Below are positions 1-8,800 of a stretch of 64,000 nucleotides of DNA, piece by piece. This DNA comes from Flavobacterium sp. WV_118_3. GTDB taxonomy: Bacteria > Bacteroidota > Bacteroidia > Flavobacteriales > Flavobacteriaceae. Location: the NCBI RefSeq assembly GCF_039778605.1, contig NZ_CP156060.1, positions 2,418,001-2,482,000 on the forward strand, given 5' to 3'. The first letter of the stretch is position 1; every line of letters starts with the position of its first letter. Position numbers and translations under genes: made by a program. Below the pieces are notes generated by a model that was given only the letters and a program-made list of their open reading frames with translations, had not been told where the DNA came from and did no database searches.

Positions 1-3
1 AGT

Positions 4-41
4 AAAAGAGCTTGCAGTGATACTGTGAGCTCTTTTTTTTT
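4..41. terminator. Rho-independent terminator of a gene left of the window
   Basis: A 14-bp stem (4-17 with 23-36, two internal G-T wobble pairs) closes a 5-base loop and is followed by an uninterrupted T run to 41. It most likely ends a plus-strand gene lying outside the window. A-richness on the other side would let it also work in reverse. Confidence 0.75.
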
Positions 42-200
42 AGAATAAAACCAACACCTCATCCTTTAATCAAAACAACCGTTAAAAGTATCATACCGCA
101 CAAAAAGACATTTACGGTCAGATTAAGTTCAATTTAAACCGCTCCTGCTTTCCTTATCTACGAAAGCACTAAATTTAGCAGACTTGTATAATACCCAGTC

Positions 201-935
201 ATGCCACAGGAAGTTTTTTATCTTATCCTATTCCTCGTTGCCTTTTTATATGCATCGGTTGGACATGGCGGTGCCAGTGGCTATCTCGCGTTAATGGCGT
301 TATATGGTATTACTCCGGCAGAAATGAAACCAACCGCACTTATTTTAAACCTTTTTGTATCACTCACTTCTTTTATCCAATATCACAAACGGGGTTATTT
401 TCTAAAAAAAATATTTCTTCCCATTGCCAGCGCTTCCATCCCAATGGCCTTTATTGGCGGTATGATTCACTTAGAAGCAACACTCTACAAACGCATACTT
501 GGTTTTTTATTGTTATTTCCAATTCTGCGTTTTTTCTTTTTTAAAAACACGCCTGATACACATCTAAAACCGTGCAATCGGACTGTAGCGATTATAACCG
601 GAGGTAGCATCGGACTGTTTTCCGGAATGATTGGTATTGGCGGCGGCATCATTTTATCACCTATTTTACTGTTATTACAGTGGACCAACCAAAAACAAAC
701 CGCAGCCATTAGTGCTGCTTTTATATTTGTAAACTCCCTCGCCGGACTGGCCGGAATGCTCACTCAGGAGGTTTCCATTACAACCGACATGACTTTTTAT
801 ATCATTATTGCTTTTACCGGAGGAATGTTGGGTGCTTATCTAGGTGCCCGAAAATTCAATCAGGACGCATTAAAATATCTGCTTGTCACAGTATTGGTAA
901 TGGCTTCCTACAAATTATTATTCACAACCGCATAA
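201..935 (+). CDS. TauE/SafE family sulfite/anion exporter
   Basis: This 244-residue protein is almost entirely hydrophobic, with about eight predicted membrane helices. It has the two-fold repeat typical of the TauE/SafE family (also called DUF81). Each half carries a glycine-rich motif: GHGGASGYLA near residue 22 and GMIGIGGGIILSP near residue 147. Family members are inner-membrane exporters linked to sulfite, sulfoacetate or other organosulfonates, but the substrate of this one cannot be read from sequence. The length is near the family's lower range and both halves are present. The next gene starts 2 bp after the stop and encodes a secreted protein with a sulfite-oxidase-like domain, so the two are very likely cotranscribed. 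Confidence 0.85.
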   Translation: MPQEVFYLILFLVAFLYASVGHGGASGYLALMALYGITPAEMKPTALILNLFVSLTSFIQYHKRGYFLKKIFLPIASASIPMAFIGGMIHLEATLYKRILGFLLLFPILRFFFFKNTPDTHLKPCNRTVAIITGGSIGLFSGMIGIGGGIILSPILLLLQWTNQKQTAAISAAFIFVNSLAGLAGMLTQEVSITTDMTFYIIIAFTGGMLGAYLGARKFNQDALKYLLVTVLVMASYKLLFTTA

Positions 936-937
936 CA

Positions 938-1435
938 ATGAAAAAACTACTACTATTACTCCTTCTTCTCGGATTTAGCGGTATCGCTCAGAATTCCAAT
1001 AGCATTACTCTGGAAACACCAACCGCCAAACCCGTTATTGTGACTTACGAGCATCTTAAAACCTATACTATGCATTCATTGGACAGCCTTCGAATACTGA
1101 ATCATATACTTCAATACAAAAGCACGCTAAAAAACTGTAAAGGTGTACTTCTTAAAGAACTATTAAGCGACGTAGCATTTGATACTCCATCACCAAAAGC
1201 ACTAAGTGAATACTACATTGTTTGTATTGCGTCCGATGGATACAAAGTCGTTTTTTCCTGGAATGAACTTTTTAACAGTCCTACCGGCGAACATACCTTA
1301 ATTCTAACCGAAGTTAACGGCATTCCCACTTCATCTCAAAAAGACGGCATCGTGATTCTTACACCGACCGATTTCGCCACCGGAAGACGTTATGTAAAAA
1401 ATTTAAAAAGCATCAAAATCGAACGGGTTAAATAA
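938..1435 (+). CDS. Small secreted protein with a molybdopterin oxidoreductase-like (sulfite oxidase fold) domain
   Basis: The 165-residue product begins with a strong signal peptide (a leucine run, then cleavage near IAQ at residues 16-18). The rest follows the pattern of the C-terminal part of the Oxidored_molyb (sulfite oxidase) fold: KGVLLKELL near residue 68, then a YYIV..ASDGYKVVFSW..LF stretch, an LNG-like VNGIP turn and a closing GRRYVKNL..I.IE strand. It is much shorter than a catalytic sulfite oxidase. I cannot see a clear molybdenum-ligating cysteine; the one in LKNCKG is a candidate only. It may be a cofactor-free relative. It follows the TauE/SafE exporter by 2 bp, which suggests a shared sulfur-oxyanion role, but that is inference. 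Confidence 0.6.
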   Translation: MKKLLLLLLLLGFSGIAQNSNSITLETPTAKPVIVTYEHLKTYTMHSLDSLRILNHILQYKSTLKNCKGVLLKELLSDVAFDTPSPKALSEYYIVCIASDGYKVVFSWNELFNSPTGEHTLILTEVNGIPTSSQKDGIVILTPTDFATGRRYVKNLKSIKIERVK

Positions 1436-1749
1436 CTCCGATTATCATACTATTTCTTATTCTCATTTTACCGTAATAGTTAGCATTTAACACTTAAACA
1501 TAGCACACTTCATCAAACAAATTTGTATTTTTATAAAAATATATCACATTTTGTAATAACACATTGTTACAATTTGTTGTTTTTACTATACATACTGTTG
1601 AATCTTAAAATAACCTTTTGATAACAATAAAACATCATTTATTTAAAATAACACAACTATCTGTATTTTTTTATTTAATAAACAATACTTACATATAAAG
1701 TTATGTTAATTTTTTTTCATTAATTTTGAAAACCCAAAAGCATAATTAT
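1436..1749. other. AT-rich intergenic region before the T9SS carboxypeptidase gene
   Basis: This stretch of about 310 bases is very AT-rich and holds no credible open reading frame. I see no clear terminator after the 938-1435 gene. The only recognisable signal is a Bacteroidota -7 element near its right end. Confidence 0.5.
1721..1728 (+). promoter_or_regulatory. Bacteroidota -7 promoter element (TAATTTTG)
   Basis: TAATTTTG matches the flavobacterial TAnnTTTG consensus and lies 21 nt before the ATG at 1750. The -33 TTG is not clear. A TTG at 1726 that could extend the downstream frame lies inside this box, which argues that translation starts at 1750. Confidence 0.45.
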
Positions 1750-4700
1750 ATGAAAAAAACTACATTAATTATTTTATTTCTACTATCCTCCTTAACTAAT
1801 GTATTTGCCCAAACAGAAACAAATCTTGCCAAAGCACAACATTATTTAAAAACCAAAGGAGAAGTTATTTTCACTTTTCAGGCTGCCAACCAACTGCAGT
1901 TTAAAAAGCTGGCTTCTTTTTTGTCGTTAAGTCACAAAAGGGTCAATCAAGACGATCTGAAAGCTGAGGCTTATGCCGATAAACTTGATTTTGAAAAATT
2001 CCTCAAATACAATATTCCGTTTCAGGTTAGCACTGCAGATAATGAAATTCCAGGTGCTGAAGCCAGCAAAAGTGCCATGGCTCCGAATGCACAATGGGAT
2101 ACTACCTGGGATGCCTATCCGACATATTCCCAATATGTCGCAAAAATGCAGTATTATGCTGATACATACCCCAATTTATGTAAGCTGGAAAACATTGGTA
2201 GTACTCCTAATGGCCGTAATTTGTGGATTTTAAAAATATCCGACAATTGTCAGACCGATGAGGCCGAACCGGAATTTTTCTATTCTTCGTCCATGCATGG
2301 TGACGAAATCACCGGTTTCCCGTTGATGATGCGTCTGATCGATTATCTGGTTACCCGTTACGGAACCGACCCGGAAGCAACCAACTTGGTCAATACCACC
2401 GAAATTTATATTAGTCCGCTTTCCAATCCGGATGGCTCTTTTAAAACCGCCGGGAACGATGTGATGAATTCAACCGGCAACACAGCTACCCGAGCCAATG
2501 CTAACGGAAGGGATTTAAACCGAAATTATCCGGATCCGCTAAACGGGTTACACCCGGATACCTATGCGTATCAGCCGGAAACACTGGCCTTCCTTGCTTT
2601 TGAAAAAACCAGAAATTTTGTGATGGCAGCCAATTTCCACGGTGGTGTTGAGGTAGTGAATTATCCTTGGGACGCCTATGCTTCGCCTAATCACCTGCAT
2701 CCGCACGATAATTATTTTAAGTTTATCTCCAAAAATTATGCACAATCCTGTCAGACCGCCAGTAATAACAACGGCTATATGGACGACGTATTTGCCGGTC
2801 AGTATCCCGGAACTACCAATGGTTCGCTTTGGTATACCGTAAGCGGTGGCCGTCAGGATTACAACAATTATTATATGCACAATAAAGAAGTAACCATCGA
2901 GATCTCGACTACGAAGTTTCCGGCCGCTTCCGAACTTCCTAATTTCTGGAATTATAATAAACAAGCTTTTTTAGACCATATTAAACAGGCCAATTATGGC
3001 GTACAAGGAAAAGTAACCGATGCCTCCGGTAATCCGATTAACGCTAAAGTTTATATTCCGGGTTACGATTTAAAAGGTGCCTGGGTTAAAACCGGTTCCC
3101 TTCACGGTGATTATTACAAATTGCTGATCGCCGGAAATTACAACATCACTTTTGAAGCTCCGGGTTATGTTTCACAAACCTTAGCGGCAACAGTTACGAA
3201 TAATGCGACGACCATTCTAAATGTACAGATGGTAGCTACTACCGCCGAACCAACTGTAGCCAGTCCTACAATCTGTAAAGGAAAAACAGCCAGTTTGTCT
3301 ACAGCCGATTCCGGTACAATCCGTTGGTATGATACCGCAAACAGTACAACAGCGCTGGCAACCGGGACTTCCTATACTACTCCGGCTTTAACCGCTACGC
3401 GTTCGTATTTTGTGGAACGTGAAGTGGCGCTTTCAAATGTAGGACCAGCTACACCAACAGGGACAGCAACTGCTAAAGCAACCGTAGCCAACAAATATCT
3501 TGTATTCGATTGTACAACGCCAACGAGATTAAAATCGGTTAGTGTACGAGCCAGTGCAATCGGAGAAATATTAGTCGAACTACAGGATAGTTCGGGTGCG
3601 ATGTTGGAATCGAAAGTGATCCGTATTACTGCCACCTCAACACAGGAGATTGATCTGGATTTTTACCTCCCGGCTCAAAACAACCTGCGACTGGTTTCCC
3701 GTGAGATCAATGGTTTTAACCTTACTGTTGCCACATCCGGTATTACCTATCCGATGACCAACAACATCGTTAGTATTAAAAGTAATAGCGGAACCGGAAC
3801 GTTCTTTCAGTTTTTCAACTGGAAATTCGCACCACTAAAAAGTGCCCGAAAAGAAGTTCCGGTAACCGTAAAACCGGATCCGGCTATCACTTCAATAACG
3901 CCTGATACTGCTTTGGAAGGTGGCTCCAACTTTACGCTGACCGTAAACGGAAGCAATTTTGTAAGCGGTGAATCGATTATCCGATGGAATGGTGTCAATA
4001 AAGCCACTACTTTTATCAGCAATACACAATTATCGGCTACTATTACCGCTGCCGATATCGCCAATGACGGTACCGCAACTGTAAGTGTGATCAACACCTG
4101 TAACAACTTCGTAACCCCAACTACCAACTTTACGATACAGGGTGTTCCGTGCGCTACTTCTACCACCTGGAATGGCAGTAGCTGGAGTAATAATGCTCCG
4201 AATAACGACGTACACGCGATCATAAACGGGAATTTCACCTCATCGGCCAATCTGGAAGCCTGCTCGCTTACCATTAACGGCACGGCTGTTGTTACGATCC
4301 AATCGGGTCATAACTTTATCATCAACCGTGAAGTTGCCGTGGCGCCTACTGCCAATCTGATTATTCAGAATAATGCCAATCTGGTACAGGTGGAAAATGC
4401 CACCAATACCGGTAACAGTAATGTCTACCGAAACAGTTCCCCGATGATCCGTTTGGATTATACCAATTGGGCTTCGCCAGTGGCGGCTCAGAATCTACTG
4501 GCTTTTTCACCACAAACCCTGACCAACCGTTTTTATATTTATAATCCGCTAAACGGACCAATCGGTGCATATGAAACGATTAATCCGAGTGCCAATTCCT
4601 TTACAGCGGCCAAAGGATACCTGATTCGTACGCCGAATAACTGGAGTGCAACCACTCCAACCGTTTATCCAGGTCATTTTACCGGTGTTTTAAACAACGG

Positions 4701-5784
4701 AAACATCAATATTGCCGTACAGCGCGGTGCGACTACCGGTTATAATCTGGTTGGAAATCCTTATCCCTCTACAATAAATGCGATTGATTTTATCAACGCC
4801 AATATTAGCGGTACCGGAACAGTAAACACCACTATCGACGGAAGTTTATATTTCTGGACACATGCCACCCCTTCCAGTCCTTCAACCGGTTTATATCCGC
4901 TTAACAATTATGCGAAATACACCAAACTGGGTGGAACTGCGGCTCAGGCCGGTGGTGCTGTTCCAAACGGTATTATTCAGGTCGGACAGGGATTCCTTGT
5001 GAATGCCGTAACCAACGGAAGTATTGCTTTCCGTAACAACATGAGATTGATCAATAATGCAAATCAATTCTTTAAAAGCAACCACACCCTGGCAATGGTG
5101 GAGCAGGATGCTGTTGAAAAACACCGTATCTGGTTAAACATGAGCGGTGCAAACGATGCCTTTAGTCAGATTTTGATCGGTTATATGACCGGAGCGACTT
5201 TTGAAGCCGATTATGGTATCGATGCAAAAGATTTTGGCGCCAGTGGTGCTGCTTTATACAGTACAATCGGAAACGACGCCTATGCCATCCAGGGACGTCC
5301 GGTTCCGTTTGACGACAACGACAGTGTTCCGTTAGGGATTAACCTACCTGCTTCCGGAACCTATACTATTTCTATTGATCATTTCGACGGATTGTTCAAT
5401 GGTTCGCAAACTATTTTTGTAAAAGACAAGCTGTTGAATATCGTACACGATCTGAAGCTGAACAATTATAGCTTTTCAACTGAAGAAGGTGTCACAAATA
5501 ACCGTTTTGAACTGGTCTTTAAAAATACTTTACTAAACAACCCGAATTTTGATGCCGATAATGCTCCCATCAGTATCTACAAAGACAACAATGCCATAAC
5601 GGTACAATCGGCTAAAGAAGATTTACAGTCGGTATCGGTATATGATTTATTAGGAAGATTGATTTATCAGTCTCCGAAAATTGGTACGGCGACTTTTACA
5701 ACCAACCTATTTACCAGCGAAGCCGTTTTATTGGTTAAAGTAATTACTACTTCCAACCAGACTATTTTCAAAAAAGTACTATAA
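1750..5784 (+). CDS. Secreted M14 zinc carboxypeptidase with T9SS type A sorting domain
   Basis: The product is 1344 residues. A signal peptide covers about residues 1-21. The M14 peptidase domain (about 95-410) has the zinc pair H183-G-D-E186, the RDLNRNYPD substrate-binding motif, the third zinc ligand H297 in NFHGG and the catalytic E384 in VTIEIS, so it looks active. A carboxypeptidase regulatory-like beta domain follows (about 417-494), then an Ig-like domain with an IRWYD motif (500-557), an IPT/TIG domain (about 712-794) and a large module around GYNLVGNPYPS (about 870-1260). The last 70 residues are a T9SS type A domain ending in FKKVL. It should cross the outer membrane by T9SS and trim peptides at the surface or outside. 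I chose the ATG at 1750 over an upstream TTG at 1726 because the TTG lies in the promoter box and the signal peptide starts cleanly here. Confidence 0.9.
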   Translation: MKKTTLIILFLLSSLTNVFAQTETNLAKAQHYLKTKGEVIFTFQAANQLQFKKLASFLSLSHKRVNQDDLKAEAYADKLDFEKFLKYNIPFQVSTADNEIPGAEASKSAMAPNAQWDTTWDAYPTYSQYVAKMQYYADTYPNLCKLENIGSTPNGRNLWILKISDNCQTDEAEPEFFYSSSMHGDEITGFPLMMRLIDYLVTRYGTDPEATNLVNTTEIYISPLSNPDGSFKTAGNDVMNSTGNTATRANANGRDLNRNYPDPLNGLHPDTYAYQPETLAFLAFEKTRNFVMAANFHGGVEVVNYPWDAYASPNHLHPHDNYFKFISKNYAQSCQTASNNNGYMDDVFAGQYPGTTNGSLWYTVSGGRQDYNNYYMHNKEVTIEISTTKFPAASELPNFWNYNKQAFLDHIKQANYGVQGKVTDASGNPINAKVYIPGYDLKGAWVKTGSLHGDYYKLLIAGNYNITFEAPGYVSQTLAATVTNNATTILNVQMVATTAEPTVASPTICKGKTASLSTADSGTIRWYDTANSTTALATGTSYTTPALTATRSYFVEREVALSNVGPATPTGTATAKATVANKYLVFDCTTPTRLKSVSVRASAIGEILVELQDSSGAMLESKVIRITATSTQEIDLDFYLPAQNNLRLVSREINGFNLTVATSGITYPMTNNIVSIKSNSGTGTFFQFFNWKFAPLKSARKEVPVTVKPDPAITSITPDTALEGGSNFTLTVNGSNFVSGESIIRWNGVNKATTFISNTQLSATITAADIANDGTATVSVINTCNNFVTPTTNFTIQGVPCATSTTWNGSSWSNNAPNNDVHAIINGNFTSSANLEACSLTINGTAVVTIQSGHNFIINREVAVAPTANLIIQNNANLVQVENATNTGNSNVYRNSSPMIRLDYTNWASPVAAQNLLAFSPQTLTNRFYIYNPLNGPIGAYETINPSANSFTAAKGYLIRTPNNWSATTPTVYPGHFTGVLNNGNINIAVQRGATTGYNLVGNPYPSTINAIDFINANISGTGTVNTTIDGSLYFWTHATPSSPSTGLYPLNNYAKYTKLGGTAAQAGGAVPNGIIQVGQGFLVNAVTNGSIAFRNNMRLINNANQFFKSNHTLAMVEQDAVEKHRIWLNMSGANDAFSQILIGYMTGATFEADYGIDAKDFGASGAALYSTIGNDAYAIQGRPVPFDDNDSVPLGINLPASGTYTISIDHFDGLFNGSQTIFVKDKLLNIVHDLKLNNYSFSTEEGVTNNRFELVFKNTLLNNPNFDADNAPISIYKDNNAITVQSAKEDLQSVSVYDLLGRLIYQSPKIGTATFTTNLFTSEAVLLVKVITTSNQTIFKKVL

Positions 5785-5789
5785 CTATC

Positions 5790-5811
5790 AGGCTCTCTGA
5801 AAAGGGAGCCT
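5790..5811 (+). other. Intercistronic hairpin without U-tract
   Basis: A 9-bp stem with one G-T pair and a GAAA loop lies just after the carboxypeptidase stop. No T run follows, so it is probably a weak terminator or an mRNA-stabilising hairpin rather than a full stop. The next large T9SS gene begins 60 nt downstream. Confidence 0.45.
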
Positions 5812-5870
5812 ATAGACAACCAAACTAAAGCCCCAATAATATAAACTTATGAACAAAACTACTTACCCCT

Positions 5871-8800
5871 ATGAGATCAACAAAATCTATTACAAGGCAA
5901 TTACTGCTATTGGTAATCATCCTTTTACCTAAATTAGTATCGGGACAAACCACGCAACTCCATCAGGAGAATTTCGAAGTTACTTCAACCTGGACGCTCT
6001 CCGGAGCAACCCTAACGACTACTAATGCCTACCGAGGAACTTATAAAGCACAGATCCCGGTTAACGGGAGTTCTATCACTTCTCCGGTTATTAGTACCAG
6101 TGGTTATAATAAAATAGATGTCAGTTTCTTTGTCCGAGGAAATAACCTCAATAGCGCAGATAAAATAACGCTGCAATACCGCGACAATGCCACTGCAGCC
6201 TGGACCGATGTGAGAGTAGTCGAAAGAGGGGGTACCAATGTTCGGGACATTAATGACAACACCAATTATCATGCCCTGTTCGGAACCATTTTTTCGACCT
6301 CATCAACTTTTTCGGCAACAAGTCAGTTTCGGTTTGTAACGACTACCGGTAGTACTTCCCGGCAGTTCTTTATAGATTATGTAACCATCACCGGGACTAT
6401 TAACAATACCATTGCTACCGGTCCGGGCGGAATTACCGCCAATCTGGAAACCTGGTTACGGGCCGATCAGGTGAATGGATCGACCGTAGGAACCGATGGT
6501 ACCAATGTGAATATCTGGACCGATCGCGGTAAAGGTAACGATGCCAAAGTAATCGATGCCTCTAATGCCGCACTAACCGTACGTCCGATTTACCGTAACA
6601 GTGCAACCAAAAACATTAATTTCAATCCCGTAGTGGAATTTGGAAATAATCCTGCTACTTCTGCTTCCAACTATACCTATCTTTCGAACAGAGCCGAAAT
6701 GCAGAGTACCTCCGGTTTTTATTCCCACGACCTGTTTATTGTGGTGATCAATGACAATCCGGCCATTCTTGATCCCAATTCGCCCAGTGTCGATTTATTT
6801 TGCGCGCAGTCTTCAGCTACAAACCCTTACGAAAAAGATGGTACCGGAATTGGTTTTGGAAAATATTCCATACGCTTCGATAATGAGGTGGTTAGTTATT
6901 GTATCGGAAGCACACCGGAACCAACCCCCACCGATGTCAACGAGAGAGGATACGGATTGGCTCAATTAAACGGTACGTATACCGGAGTTAACATTATTAA
7001 CAGTCGTCACAACAGTACCGCTACCAAACAGGAATTATACAGTAATGCTTTGAGTATTTCGAATACCGAAGTAGGTGTTCCAAAATGGATTACCTTACAA
7101 AACCGTCGTTACTGGCTGGGAAGAAGTCAGGTTTTTGACGGTAGTTTTGGTGGTCGTATCGCTGAGGTAATCTCCTATTCGGCACGAAAAAACGATGCGA
7201 CCGAACGTAACCGTATCGAATCCTATCTGGCTATAAAATATGGAATAACCTTGGGAACAAACGGTGTGAGCCAGAATTATGTAAACTCCGCCGGAACCAC
7301 GATCTGGAACATTGCGCCAACCGGTTTTAACTATGATATTGCCGGAATCGGACGCGACGATGCGGCACAATTAAATCAGAAACAATCCAAAAGTATCAAT
7401 TCCGGTGCGGTAATTACAATGGGATTGGGCGATATCTTAACCACCAATTCGGCCAATACCAATACCTTTGATGCCGACCGAAAATATCTGGTTTGGGGAA
7501 GCAACGGTCAGAGTATGACAACCAGCTCCACACCGTTAACCGTTACGTTCGGCCCTTCGACGGTGACAACCACAACCGATATCACCAACAAACGATGGAA
7601 AGTCGTGGAAACCGGTGGTGATGTAGCCACTGTAAAAGTATCCTTAGCAACCACTGATCTTGCCAGCTTGCCGGCACTTTCCGGAAATGATGCTTATGTG
7701 ATGATCATCGCAAGTGATGCGGCCTTTACAACCGGTATTGATATGGTTTTTCTAAACACCAATGGAACCAATCAGGAATGTTTCTACGATTTCGACGGAA
7801 CCAAATACATCGCTTTTGGTGTGGCACACGAAGTAACATTATCACGTCATATCACTATTGACGGTATAGACGATGCCGTTCGCGTAGACAACAAAAACGA
7901 CCTTACCGGTGCGTTTACCATCATGGCGTGGGCACGTCCTACGGGAGCCAATAATGCCGCATCCGACAAGACAATTGTTTCCAAACACAATGGAACAACC
8001 GGCTACCGACTGGTTATCCAAAACGATAACAAAATCCGTATGGAATGGAACGGTAGTTCCCTGATATCGAATACGACGCTTCCGAATAATAGCTGGCATC
8101 ACATCGCGACGGTTTACAATGCCGGAACGCTAAGTCTTTATATCGACGGGGTATTGGATCGATCCGCAACAATGGCGGCTCCTACAGCTACCACCAGTAT
8201 TTTTACCATTGGTGCGGAATACCGCAATAAAAACAGTATTGTCAATATCTTTAAAGGTGATATCGACGAATTGCGTATCTGGAACCGTGGACTATCTGTA
8301 AGTGAAATTCGCTATATTATGAATCAGGAAATTACAAGTTCCGGAGCGAATACATTGGGTAAAATCATGCCGTCGACGGTGACGAAAAATGATATCAGCA
8401 TGCTAACATGGGCGAGTTTAATGGCCTACTATTCGATGAATTCGTATATCGGAACGCATATCAATGATAATTCCTTAAATAAGAACCGGGGGAACCTTGT
8501 GAATCCAAGTAAGATCGATATCAACACGCAAACGGCACCAATGCCTTACGACAGTAATGCAACCGGTTTGTGGAGCAATACCGCTACGTGGACTAATGGT
8601 ACAACTCAGGATTTACCGTATTCACTATCAATCGTAGATGGTACGACCTCCATCGACTGGAATATTGTACGAACATCCCACGATATAACGTCTACCGGGA
8701 ATAAAACCATGTTAGGCTTTTTTGTAAACGCCAATACAGTTTTTGCAACCAACGATTCTAAAATAGAGGTAAGTCACTTTTTACGATTAAACGGTAAAAT

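Noticed and set aside
3807..4283. 158-codon antisense frame inside the carboxypeptidase gene
   Set aside because: It lies opposite a gene with clear domains in frame and has no start signal, signal peptide or motif of its own.
5849..5932. Short frame upstream of and overlapping the LamG-type T9SS gene
   Set aside because: It has 27 codons, no signal peptide and a different frame; it may be an incidental ATG.
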